Positions 36,200-48,700 of a stretch of DNA of 64,000 nt are shown piece by piece (position 1 is the first letter of the stretch; every line of letters starts with the position of its first letter). Source of the stretch: Azadirachta indica. Taxonomy: Eukaryota; Streptophyta; Magnoliopsida; Sapindales; Meliaceae. Under the pieces are notes generated by a model that ran no database searches, was not told the DNA's origin, and saw only the letters and a program-made list of their open reading frames with translations. Location: positions 15,549,269 to 15,613,268 of the forward strand of contig CM040440.1 in NCBI GenBank assembly GCA_022749755.1, written 5' to 3'. Both the position numbers and the translations under genes were made by a program.

Positions 36200-39100
36200 A
36201 TTATTTTCCTTCGTTTTGTTATTTTTAAGTGTTTTACCTTTTTTGCCCTTCTAATTCTATCCTTTTATGCAAATCTAATTTGGAAATTAACTTAATTAAT
36301 ATCTGGCCACGTGTGTAATTGCATTCAATTTTATTTACGGGATGATTAATTTTATTACGAATTTTTTAGACAGAAAATCAAAAGATGTTTATTGAAGATG
36401 ATTGCGTTCCCAAAAAAATTAGAAGAAATTAGGATAAAGGATTTATAAGTTTCTGACATTCGATTTATTTGATTGATTAATTTTAATAATTTTATAAATA
36501 CTCGTTTATTTTTTAATTTATTAAAAGGTGAGGATTATAGACTTATACAACAATAGTTATTTAACAAAATAATTATAAACCTTTAAAATTAATAAAATAT
36601 AATATCTAAAATATAAAAAAAATAATGTTATTGTTTTTATTGTAATATAATATATTTATCTAAAATATATTAATAAAATAATAATATTTGTTTTATCTCT
36701 CGCTAATAATATAATTTTTTTTTTTTATTAAATTAAATACAAATAAATCATTTTGCTATACTTAAGCCGTGTAGCTTATTATTAGGTATTTAATTAACAA
36801 TATACCAAAGATAATACTTAATATTATTATTCTGTTTTTTTTAGTTGGAAGTTTAAAAATTATTTTCCTAACTGATTATCATTGAAAGGAATATAATAGT
36901 TATTTTTAGTAAATTAAAAATTTAATGAGTAATAATAAGTTAAACCTTACCAATTTGTTTTTTTTTTTTTTTTTTTTTTTTCCAAAGAAATTGTATTATA
37001 TTATTGTAATTAATTAATTTTAAAATTAATATAAAATAATAAGCAACTCTTGAAATTAAAAGTAACGAATTAATAATTGGTAATAATTTATCTATTTATA
37101 GTTTTAATAAGTTGCCCAAATAAAATGTAGTTTGTTATAGTATAGATCTCATTAGTCAATTCTTCCATAGAATTCGAAGGAACCGTAAATATTTGTTTAT
37201 ATTGTTGGCAAGTATAAGTTACAACTTAGCATGTTATAGTGTGATGCCATATTTATCAACTATATTGTGATGATGTTATTATTGCAGTTGTAAGTTTTTC
37301 TATTTTTGTGGTGCTGGTGGTGCTCTTTAATGATATTCATGCCCTTACAAATTTTGAAGAACCAAAAATCAAAAATAAAAGTATTTATTTTATTTGAAAA
37401 TTATCATTTTTTATGTACCGTGCATATTAAAATTTATCTGTAATCCTTAAACTTTTAATTTCTAAATAAAGGTGACAATCATATCACACATGGTCAAGGT
37501 AACTATTCCACTTAAGCAAACAACTGTTTAAGTAGTCTAGACAATTACCTTCACATTGAACAAAATCGTCCACAACTATTAGGGTATAAGTATTTAAGTA
37601 GTATCACGTAAACTAAAATAATAGTCAAATTTATTCACTTCAAATGTTACCGCAACTAAAAACGCTTTAAAAGTAATAATATATAATTTTTCAACAAATT
37701 ATTGTGGTTTTTTCTTTATATCACTCATATTAGTATTATCTCATTATTGAGCAGAGTGTCAAAAATTATCAAAGTAATAATCCTATTATCTAGAACTATT
37801 TTCTCAAGGATGTAGAATTTAAAAGAAAAAAAAAATAACAAAGTGTTTGTTCTCAAGCAACACAAAATCAAAATTTGACCAAGTAAATCAATCAATAATA
37901 GCTCGTAATCATCAAATTTGTGCACTCATCGCAATAAGTCAAAAATTAAGTATCAATATTATGGAACACAAATCGTTGATTATTCACCCTTTTGTTCACA
38001 AATGAACATTTGTATATTTTACATGTGCCAAGGATTAACAAACAAATTACCTTTCGTCATTGCATATGCAATAATTACAATGGAAACTATTTATACAAAT
38101 AAAAGCCTACTATTTGAAGAACGGTCAAATTCGTTCACTTTAAATGTTACCTTAACAATTTGCTATCAAAATACTTTAGAAACAATAATATATACTATCC
38201 CAATACGTTGTTATATTTTCATTTTTTTAACCAGTTTAGTGCAACCTAATTATTGATTCAAACATTATTACAAATAATAATTCCAATGCATGTGACAATA
38301 TGTTAATAGTGCAAACACCTAAGAGAGCAAAATCAGAGGTGTTTGTTCATGTCACGAGCAATCTTAACCATATTGACTAAACTCTAATTGAGTGGAGTAA
38401 ATCAACTAATACCGTGACCCACAATCAACAAATTTGTGTATACAACATAATCAGTGATTGGTTGTTTTTTTGAATTAAAAGATAAATAAAATTATGTAGA
38501 TGTTTAAGAGGAGGTTACTTTTTAATCTATGTATAAAAATTTGTTAAAAATATTTAAATATAATTAAGTTAAAAATTTTAATTTAAATATAAATAACTAA
38601 ATATTAAATAAATTAAATATTTTATTTCTCAATAATGCTCTTCATTTATTACTTTATTTTCTAATATTTAAATTTAAATCTTACGTAAGAGTATTTCAGT
38701 TCATTACAACTAGAAAACCTATTTTGATTTTAGACTTAAGCTTTACATAATTATAAGTTTTCAATATTAAGTTATAAAGCAATCACCTTTAAATTGAAAT
38801 ATTAAAACTGAATTGTATTCAGATTTCAAATTAAAAAACAAATATGCATTTTATTCTTTTTATTTAATTTAACATTAATTTTCATATCATTTAAATTGTT
38901 AATTCATATTTTTTTTTCTTATTCACAAGATAAATTAAAGAAAAAAAAAATATATTATATAAAAAATAATGTACATATTAATATAATTTATTAGAAATTA
39001 TTTTATTTATGAACTATTACGTCAACAAATTTTTTTTACAAAAAATAAAAGTATAAATATTTACTTAAAAGGATATATATATATATAAATATTAGTTTCA

Positions 39101-40876
39101 AATTTTTTATTTTTATGAAAATAAACAATTTAACATTTATATTAAAATATTTAAAAAAATAAAAATAACATATCATTCAAATTTAAATTTTGAGTTAAAT
39201 TTATATTTTAATCACACTCAAACTTTCTATTAAAAAAAAAAAAAAAGCTACCAAAGACAAAAATCAAATATCATCATTACAACACACACAAACAAGTAAT
39301 TTTTACTCTTTTTATCATAAACATATATGCTAAGAATGAAAGACATGTCTTTTACTTTTCATATGTAACAATTGCAATAGAAATTACAATTATGTTTGTA
39401 TATCACCTAATTTTTATTTTTTATTATTTATTGAAAACTATAAATACAATCCATTCATTTTGAGATAAATGTATATATTAAATAGTTCAATCTTCAAAAA
39501 ATAGTTATAAATTACGCTAAAAGCACTTTTTCAATGTATATTTAAATAGTTAAAATTTAAAAATTTAAAAATAATAAAGAAAATGTTATGTTATATTATG
39601 TATCATATAAAAAATTACATTTATATTAGAGAATAGATTAAATAATTTAATTTTTTTACATATATTTTTATATCATTTGTAAATCGTTATATGTAAATAT
39701 ATTTAACGATTAAAATTGAATTTAATATAAGTATTAATTATATGGTCAGATTTTACCTAAATTGTTATATGAATCTAAATTTAACTGTTTATAAATGATT
39801 TAAAGAAATGTATAAATTAGTAAGGTCGGTTATCATTCGTTTTAATGTTGTAGTACGAGTTTATAGTCTAATCTCTAGAGACATTAAATTATGATTATTC
39901 TAAAAGGAAAAGATATTGAAGTATGTATGAAGGGCTAAAAGAGTCTTTTGGACTAACAGGTCATGGGCCCAGGGTCCTCCATTACCCCAAGAGGGAAAGG
40001 GCGTGAGGTGGAGCTGCAGACGTATTAATTAATGAATTACGCCGTGAAAACTGAAAAAAAAAAAGAAAACGGAGAACGGGAAAGAAGGAAGAAAGACGGA
40101 ACAACAGGTAACAAAGAAGGAAAAGAGGTGGGAAGAAATTGATTGATTTTGTGTTTGCCTTTGTTCGCCTCGCCAACGCCACACATTCCCCGTGGGTTTC
40201 GGGAGGTTAATTGTTTTTCACGGTTCAAACCTGAACCAAAAAAAGGAGTGAGTCTTTTCACAATACGCTGTCATTTCTTGTTCCAAGCAAATATTTTCTT
40301 GAAATGTGGTTGATAAAATGTGGGTTTGCTGATTTTCTCCAAGTCTGAAACAGAAGTATAGAGTATTCTCTGATATGTATAGTTGGTTGCTGATGAGCTT
40401 ACTTCAAAAAGCTAACAATTAAAAGAATTTCAAATTTTTTTAGGAAGTATCGTTTATGATAACAGAGGCTTTGTTTAATTGCACTGTAGCAGGCAAATAC
40501 TCTGGCTTAGGAGTTTGGACACTAGAATTAGAGTGTCGTTAGTTTGCGTGGATGGGTATTTTTTTTTTCTCATCAGCGTCATAAATTTTAGGGTTTGATG
40601 TAGGTATGGCGTTTTTTCCTTTATAAGCCCAGTCTAGATAGTAAGCGGGATTTCTAGCATGTTTGTAACCCTAACACTTTCTTGCACCTTCAGAACTCAT
40701 AAATACTTTTTCAATAATAAATTGCTCTTACGTAGCAAACAAGTAAGCAATATATAGGGGGATGTGTTAATTTCATGGGTTGCATGGGAAGTGTTTGAAA
40801 AATTGACTATGAGAAAGTTGACAACTATGCAGCAGAATATTTGAAGTCATAGAGTACTTTGGTTTTCAAAGGAGTT
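36200..40876. other. AT-rich intergenic region between MED12 and the DUF3245-like gene
   Basis: About 4.7 kb without a supportable protein gene. It contains poly-T/poly-A runs (for example 36,958-36,980), old diverged direct repeats near 37.6-38.5 kb, and at 40.0-40.3 kb a more balanced stretch that likely holds the promoter and 5'UTR of the + strand gene at 40,877. Confidence 0.5.
37620..38460. repeat. Diverged direct repeat pair, about 330 bp each, offset about 500 bp
   Basis: Copy 1 at about 37,620-37,950 and copy 2 at about 38,120-38,460 share the ordered blocks GTCAAATT-ATTCACTT-AAATGTTACC, AATAATATAT, AAGTGTTTGTTC/AGGTGTTTGTTC and ATCAACAAATTTGTG-like words. A fainter third relative (ACTTTTCATATGTAACAATT) lies near 39,352. 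They are probably remnants of an old repeat. Confidence 0.45.
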
Positions 40877-41882
40877 ATGAGCACAGGGACACAACAAAAA
40901 AATGGGCCTCCTCAAATTTTCAAATTGAATAAAGCATTGAAATTGGTAAGTTCTATTTAACCACTATGGTTCGAGCAATGAAATTACTTATCACATGTCA
41001 TTGAATGATGGTTTCTGGCTTGGCAGCTATTGTGCTTTACTGCAGGGTCAAACATTTTAGTGCTGAAAATTTTCTTTTACTTTTTTTCTTTCCCCTTCAT
41101 CATGCTTTTAACAATGATTTGTGTCTAATTTTATACTTATCAGTAGTTTGTAGTAGCGTACTACTTTAGCATAATATAGACTCGAGGGATGACACAATAT
41201 ATATTTAACTGTACAAAGGATTTGGGGTGATGGAATGTGCTTTGGTCGATGATTAATTGGGTTCATTTTTCTATTTGGAAGAGCACTAATTAGTTGGATG
41301 CAGTCATTACCACAACAGTGCTAGGCATGTCTGTAAGTGGATTGTGATGGGTTCCATGTAGAATATGCATATTTGCTTGTATCAACTGTGCTTGCTTGCT
41401 TGTTTTGAATCTTCGACCTTTTCTCCATGTTTCACATTGTTGATGTGCAGGCTGAACAATGGGTGGATAATATGACTAAAGTTGCAGAGGATGAACCAAC
41501 TGAAGTAGAACCAGAGGCCCGATCTTCTAGGTCAGTATAGCCATCATTACATACTTTTCCATAGCTCTACTGCATCATCACAAGATACTGGTAAGAACAC
41601 TATACATGATTTTGTAGGCTTGGACTCGGTGCAAAAGTTTCACGCCAATCCAAAATTGGACCCTTAAATGATCCAGTTGAAAGAAAATTGCACGCAAGGT
41701 TGAATGCTGGTAAAAGAAATGCTGCCAAAAGAGCCGAGGACTCCACCCCCTCTGCCAAAGATGTGCATGGCAATGATGATGAAGATGAAGACAAAGATTT
41801 GGAAAGTAGAACCACTGCATTTGCAAAGAAGAGAGCAGCTCCACCAACTTCATCTTTACAAGCAACAAAGAAACAAAAATAA
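40877..41882 (+). CDS. Small conserved eukaryotic protein, DUF3245-like, 137 aa
   Basis: Three exons: 40877-40945, 41451-41530, 41618-41882, GT-AG with phases closing. The protein begins MSTGTQQKNGPPQIFKLNKA, then has AEQWVDNMTKVAEDE and the strongly conserved-looking core SSRLGLGAKVSRQSKIGPLN followed by DPVERKLHARLNAGKR. It ends in an acidic run (DDEDEDKDLESR) and a basic tail (KKRAAPPTSSLQATKKQK) that could act as a nuclear localisation signal. It resembles proteins grouped as DUF3245; no enzymatic motif is seen and the function is unknown. It is convergent with the TRM gene. The start is the first ATG and agrees with the frame of all three exons. Confidence 0.8.
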
Positions 41883-42904
41883 ATTGTCACATCATCAAGA
41901 TTAAATTTTGAGAACCTTGTGTGTGCCACCGTTACTCTGTGAACTCAATTGCTTACACTAATTTCTGATGAATGGGAAATTTGAGAGGCTAACTTTATGG
42001 ACAGGACTAATCCTTACGGTAGATGGTATGATTCTCTTTATTATAGGGTCCTTGAACTTGGCATTCAATTTTTTTTCCCTTTTTTTTTTTTTTCATTATG
42101 GATGTTTGGTGTAACGATGTGATTATAAGTTGTCCAGAAAGGGAACAATCAAATAGTATGAAAATATAGTGTGCTGCAAATAGCTTAAGAACAACGAGAA
42201 GAAACAAGTAAATGCTATTTTCCGTGTATTATTGCTCAATAATCCAAGTATAACAGTAGCAGCTTTTTATCATGTACACTAACAAGAATGTGGAATTCCT
42301 TTTCCTCTTATAATACACCAAAGGAGTCAGAACTTGCAACACTCCCAACTTCGTAAATATGCCATCAATATACAGAAACAGAGAAAAAAATTAAGAATTA
42401 ATGAAATCAAACCAAATCAAACCAAATCAAAACAAACCCCCCACTAAATCAACAAACCAAACTCTGCAAGTTATAAAATAAGAAAACTTTTGTTGTCACT
42501 GGTTGGTATGCAGTGATTCATAACCCTGTCATCTCCAGAAACGTCAGCAGTGGAAATCAAGCATTTTTTTTTGTACAAGGAGCTCTTGCAACGCAAGTTA
42601 CTTTCATCTCTGCACATGGGTGGTTCCTCATCTGATGATTTTTGAAAAAAGAAGGCTGCCAATTATGGTTACATGACATGGAAGATTCTGTGTCTCTACA
42701 TTATTTCAGCGACAAAGTTAGAACAAAGTGTCATATAGTTCCCCGGATAGTGCCAGAGAGCTAAATGAGTCACCTCCAAGCTGATGAGAGGTCGCTGCTC
42801 TTCCACCGGATGCTCAAGAGAGGACCAGCTTACTTTACCCCCACCCTGACACAACGTTGGGTGCAATTTATTGGTATGAACCAAAAAGGTACTCTGATTT
42901 ACAA
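41883..42904. other. Convergent 3' regions of the DUF3245-like and TRM genes
   Basis: Tail-to-tail spacer of about 1 kb expected to contain both 3'UTRs. A 63-codon frame at 42,471-42,662 has no support as a gene. Confidence 0.5.
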
Positions 42905-45900
42905 TTAAACGCAGCTCTTATTTCCAATCAACTCTGCTGGAGGCGCAGGACAGCCATTTTCTGAGTTGGTGCTTCCTTCACTTTCCTTCAACTTGTCCAG
43001 AGGCAGTGCACATTCACTTTCAGGATTTTCATTTACACAGCTCATTATGGTGTCTTTCATCAATTCTTCAAGAATGGCATCACCCATCTCAATACCAATA
43101 CTGTCAGAATCAAACCGAAGGTCCATCCATGTTCCAGATTTAGCCATGTCTTTTCTGACAGTCTGCTCTAGTGTATAAGGCAGCGGTAGTGGGACGAGAT
43201 GCCATAAAACTCCTTCCCAAACATCAGAAAGAGCATTTTCGTTGTTTGGGACAGGCCGGATATGAGGTTTAACAAACGATACCCAAGGTAAGCAACCAAA
43301 ATAGTGCCCAGAAATTTCCAGAAGAACTTCATTAATAAGATCAAAAAGGAGTTTCTGTTCGTAACAAAGCTTATTTGGTGAGAACTCTACTTCATCAAAC
43401 AATGATGGGGCTAGAAGCTGGTCTGTAGAAAGCAATTTCACACAAAGTTCATCCCAGTTTAAGTCAGAGGCTTGCAGCACTGCTTTTACATACTCAAACA
43501 TTGATTCTTTGTCCTCCACACAACTTTTCATTTCGATGTTCTGAACTGCAGCTGAAGAAGCATGTCCTTCAAATTGAATTTGAAGTGGTTGCACTGGAAT
43601 ATCAACCGAAGATTTGTGAGTAAATTGAGATTAGCCCAATCATAGCGTGAAAGTTTAAAGTAAGCAACAAATACTGGATAAAAATATATTAAATTCCTTA
43701 TATATAAATCCTACCAGTATGGCATCTGGTGCTTGCAGGGCTAATGTCATCCTCCGCAGATAGTGGCTCAAGAACAGAAACAGGGCTTGGGCGCTCCAAA
43801 ACATCAATAGCCATCTCTAGATCTTCAAGCTTCTTGGTTACCGAAGTGTTTGACGGAGATGCTGATGGAGAAAAAGGGAGTTGATTATCTTCAGATGAGC
43901 CCAAGTCCTGGAAGTAAGATAAATAGGATAAAATGAGATAAATAAATGGAGCAGAACCACCAACAAAAGGCCCATACAGATGATACAGAGAAAAGACACA
44001 ACAAGGCCTGAATGCTCCATGGTAAAAGATTACAATAATGAAGAGAAGTAAATCATCAGCACATGTAGTCATCAGTCAGAACTTTGCTATGTACAGAAAT
44101 TACTATTTGAAAGCATATCATATTTTGATTCATTTTGATCTCGTCCTAACAACTGAGAAATTATGTTACTTAGAACAAAGCACCAGAAAGGATGATCACA
44201 TGCACCATACATATACCCCTTATATAATATTACCTCTTTCATGTTGGAATCTTTTTGTCCATTACAGATTACAGACTTATCCTCATTCTGCTCATCATCA
44301 TCAATATTTGAAAAACAGCTTGGTTGACAGGGAGCATCCAGGACACTGCTCTCCTCCTCGACAACAATCACATTTGTTTTTACAATTTCAACATCACCTG
44401 CAGAAATTATTAGGAAAGCTGAGTACTAAAAAATTTGAACACAGCAATAAGGATATATCAATATGCTTGTCACCATAAATTTTTTAACTTAAAAAATCAA
44501 TACCCCTAGAGCTCATCTCATCTACATCAGAAAAAGAGGTTTCTTTCACTTCATTATCATGAATCTGCTCAACTGAGATATCTGAATTCAAGGCAGGGGC
44601 TTGTGCTGCATTGTCAGAGCTTTCAACAGAAATGCATGGCTCAATCTCCAAACCTTTTATTGTTTCACCTAGATGGCTGACATGGCTGTCTTGTTTGGGA
44701 GATGACGTGTTCTCATTCACCTGATGAAACTTGTCTGAGTCAACATATCTCATCTGTGCAGTTACAAAGCCATTCTCCCAGTTTCTTCCAGGGCTACCAA
44801 CAGGAGAGGAGTTATACTCGGGAAGAGAGAGAATCCTCCCAAGGGTTTTTGGAAACCGTCCACTTGAAGAATCAACATTTTCATCCCCAGTGCTCAGCAT
44901 CTCAGAGAGATGTTTCTTGGCCTCAAGGTAGATATTAGATACTCTTTGCTTAGGTATATCAGCGCTTCTGAATTCTAACTTGCCATTCTTGTTCTTGTCT
45001 ACTTTCTTAACACCAACAGGTCTAGCAATTTTTTCAATAAAGAAATGGTCTTTAGTTGGAGAGTTCATTCCAACGTTCTCCTTAATCCCTCCGTCTCTGT
45101 CCCCCAAATTTTGACAATCATAAGAAAGCCTTTTTTGAATATCATTGCCGTGGTGCTCCTTTCCCATTGCATATTTCAACTTTCTTTTAATTTCTGAGAG
45201 AAAAAAGTGGGAACCAATTCTCTCATTCGGCACCTTGTTTCTCATGACATAATGAGCTTCTGGTGATGAGCCAACAGTGCTCTCAATTTCAGGATTTTGA
45301 AAACCTGTTGGCCGAGGCTTCAAAATAACAATCCTATTGGAAGCTTGAGAAGTCGTTTCTCCATTTGATGGGCTTCTTTCATGAGACTTGACCTTTCTCC
45401 TGAAAAATTTGCGCTGTTTATGATTAACAAGGTCATCAGACTGCCTAAGATTACTTAACTCCTGCTCCGACAAATTGGATCCTGCAAGTGACATGGAGTC
45501 TTCATCTTTCTCTAATTGTGCATCTGGAAAGTTTTGAATGCATTTTACCAACAGTGAATTCGGATCTTGTAGATGTTTCACAAACACTTCAGCATCTGAA
45601 CCCAAAATCTGAAGTGCATCTGCAAGTTGTTCTCTGGAGGGGAGGATTTCCTCATCTTCTGAAAGATGTTTACCTTTAATGAGCTTCTGACTGATTAACA
45701 ACTTGATTGCTTCCCTCAATTTCTCTTCAAGCACAGGATTCTTCTGGTTTGATTGCATTTCAAGGTCACCCGCCTGCTCATGCTCCATATAACTTATGCT
45801 TCTCTGATGGATTTGGTGGCAAAACTCTTCCATTACATTGTCTATATCAAGGCTACCAGTAGATTGATGCTCTGAATTCTGATGACACTTCTGTTTGGCT

Positions 45901-46707
45901 CTTAAATTTTCAGGGGAATCGCAGCTTTTCTTCCGAGCTTTCTTCATTCTTTTGCCAGTCTTCTTTCTAGGGCTTCCTTGTTCCTTATGAGAATGTTTTG
46001 GTTCTATTTCAGCATTGTTGATCTCCTTCTTAGTGTCTTGCTCATTGATCATTTCTTCTTCCATTAGTTTCTTCACACTTGGCTTACCAGCATCAGCTGC
46101 CGGAGTTTTGCTTTCTTTGCCATCCTGAGACACATAGTATCAGTTAACATAAAAATAGTTCACCCAGAAATAATGTTTTAAATTCAAGGAATAAAAGAAG
46201 GAGAAAAAGAAAAGTTTTATGTGAACTGACAATACTTACAAAGGTTCCTTCATTACCGTCAATCCAGGTCAATGTGCCAAGCTTATTGATGGCATTCCCA
46301 TCACCTGGAAATAAGAGAGTAAATTCAACAAATAAATAAGAGGAGTGAAATTACAATTTACATCAACAAGATTTACAGAATCCCATTGTCCCTCTTTAAT
46401 GACTTCAATACAAAGGAGATAAAGTGGCAAAAAGCAGCAAGAGAATCCCTCCATATTATTAATACTATCTTTCCACCATGAAAGGCACTTGTTCTCTGTT
46501 CTTGAGAGGAGAACAATTTTCCAAAATTCATTTGGATCTTAGACAATAGTACTTACCCGCTGCATATCTGCTGTTATGCCGTCTATCTGAAAGCAATTTC
46601 TGAGTAAATCGACCATGACGGAAGTCAAAGATACTTATGAAACCCCACATACAGCCTAGCTGATCTTTCTCATATCGTACAGGTCGTCTCTGTGATCTTT
46701 TTGCCAT
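42905..46707 (-). CDS. TRM15: TON1-recruiting-motif (TRM) family protein, TRM13/15 clade
   Basis: Six coding exons read leftward: 46707-46557, 46304-46240, 46124-44504, 44397-44234, 43907-43715, 43593-42905. GT-AG with phases closing, 960 aa. The N-terminus (RRPVRYEKDQLGCMWGFISI, then FDFRHGRFTQKLLSDRR, residues ~7-43) is the hallmark of the TRM13/14/15 clade. The middle is charged and low-complexity with a lysine/arginine block (GKRMKKARKK) and a conserved LGRILSLPEYNSSP patch. The C-terminus has a DUF4378-type domain ending in TWMDLRFDSDSIGIEMGD (~residues 886-903), near where TRMs carry the TON1-binding motif. TRMs recruit TON1/FASS-PP2A to cortical microtubules and the preprophase band. 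The neighbour MED12 matches At4g00440/At4g00450, which supports TRM15; TRM13 is the alternative. Confidence 0.85.
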
Positions 46708-48700
46708 TATTACCAGGAAGATTCTTTGCAGTAATTATGCTTTATTCCTCAAAAAAATTTTCCCTAGATAAAGAAACAACAATTAAATGATGTCGCATAG
46801 AAATGCTGCTCCTCTAAATTCCAACAAATGATAGATGTAAAAAGGCTTCTTCCTCATCAACAATCACAGATTTAATGTAAAGAAGAGCAAAATGAATTCA
46901 CATGTGACCTCAGACAGCTCAACAGGAGAAAGGATGCCCATGAATAAGACATTACATATATAAGATACAGTCATCTCTGATGATGTCCCCCCTTCTCTCT
47001 CTCCCTCTCGGAAACACACACATACTAAGAGAATCATCAAAGTTCATTGATAAAATTTACTGACCTTACTAAAAGACATTTGAGGTTTCTGAAATGACAG
47101 TATCAGACCATAAAAATAAGACAAAAATGAACCACATGCAAAGAAATGCAGAAGATGTAAATTTTACAAGTTTTCTAGTTGAGCTCTGAGAGAAGAACAA
47201 GAGCGGTGCTCGGCAGAATCACCAACAAGTAACGCTTCAGTAGCTTAAGGAAAGAAAAGAAAAGGCAAATTCTTCAAACAAGAAAACATGCTAGAAAATA
47301 TGAAATTGCCCAAGGAATAATCAACAACAGAATAGAATCGGATGCACTCAACGGTAGATCATCAAGAACTTCAAATGCTCATGCAGATAGGAAACTCAGA
47401 TGACAATGATTCTACAAAATTTGCACAGCCGTAGAAGGGATCTGCTTTTAAATTCATTCACTCCTAGCAATTTTACTACAACTCCCAACCCCTGATCTTC
47501 TAATAAAGACATGGTTTTCATTTTCCTCGTCCGGTACAGAATCATCTCGCAGCTCCATCCCATATACCTTAGAAACAGGGTTGTATATCTTTCATGACTC
47601 AAATACAAGGCTCTACAAAGTCAATCACAGTGACGTTGAAAGCGCCGAAGAATTAGGCTTACAAATGAAGCAAAAGCATAAAACTAACTAGTTTTATTTT
47701 GTAATAAAAAACATGAAAACTTGATAATAATGAAATAAAATGGGTACCTTAATTTATTCGATATGCCCGAGAAGATTATCAAACATATCGCCAGATAGAT
47801 TTAACTATCATATAATTCGAATTTCAACCGCATAAGCTTCGTAGCAGAGTACAACTCAAGCTTGTTAAGCTTTCTTTGGATGGCAAGGTATCAAAAACTC
47901 CTTTTTGCCTCCACAAGCCTTCAGAATCGCCTTAAATGTCTCACAAATCCAAAGCTTTAGATATATTGATCTTCCCTTCAACGAAAAGACCAATTATAAT
48001 TTGTTATCACGCTATTTCACCATATGACAAGAATTAACCTTCAAGACTTTAATCAGCAACATTAAACAATGATCAACTTCACGGGATGTTTGATCATAAA
48101 CTTGAAACACATTCAAGCTTTGTCGTCACCTACAACTAGAGCAACTTCTCACATGAACTAAATTAATCACAATTATATGATTTCTGTACGGCCACATTGA
48201 AAATTCCGAAAATTGGAATATTTGCTCGTTGTCAGTGTTAATTAAAAAACTCTGCTTCAATGTCATATAACCAACAGAATTCCAGTTCTCGCCAATCCAC
48301 AACGAACTCCAAATAATTCTAAACTTTTTCTTCAATGTCAAAAGTCCAGCTCACCCACAAGGAATCAAAAGGAAAAAAAAAAAAAGAACGAAATTTGTTA
48401 AAGGGAAAATGCAGTTCAGATGAAATTTGATAAAAATGTAACACCCAAGAAATACCACCGCAAGAACAAGGACTTTTTCTAAGTGGGTATCTTTTGACAA
48501 CCAAAAAGAAGCACCCAAATTCTTATCTAACACCGACCCATTATTTTTTAAGGAGGCAATTTCTCATACGGGCAGGCATGAAAGACTGAGAGTGAAGAAA
48601 AAAGGAAAGTGCGCGGAAGAGAGAGAGAGAGGGAGAGAAATGGAAAAGAAAGTGAAAGAGGAGAACATTTTACATTGTCGTTGTTGGCTGACCGTAGAAG
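46708..48700 (-). promoter_or_regulatory. 5'UTR and promoter region of the TRM gene
   Basis: About 2 kb upstream of the start codon without other genes. A GA microsatellite at 48,617-48,640 on the plus strand is a CT-rich tract in the gene's direction, common just around plant transcription starts. The 5'UTR is probably spliced; exact exons are not certain. Confidence 0.4.

Noticed and set aside
42471..42662. 63-codon frame on the minus strand after the TRM stop codon
   Set aside because: It lies in the expected 3'UTR and cannot be spliced on, because the TRM frame ends with a stop at 42,905.
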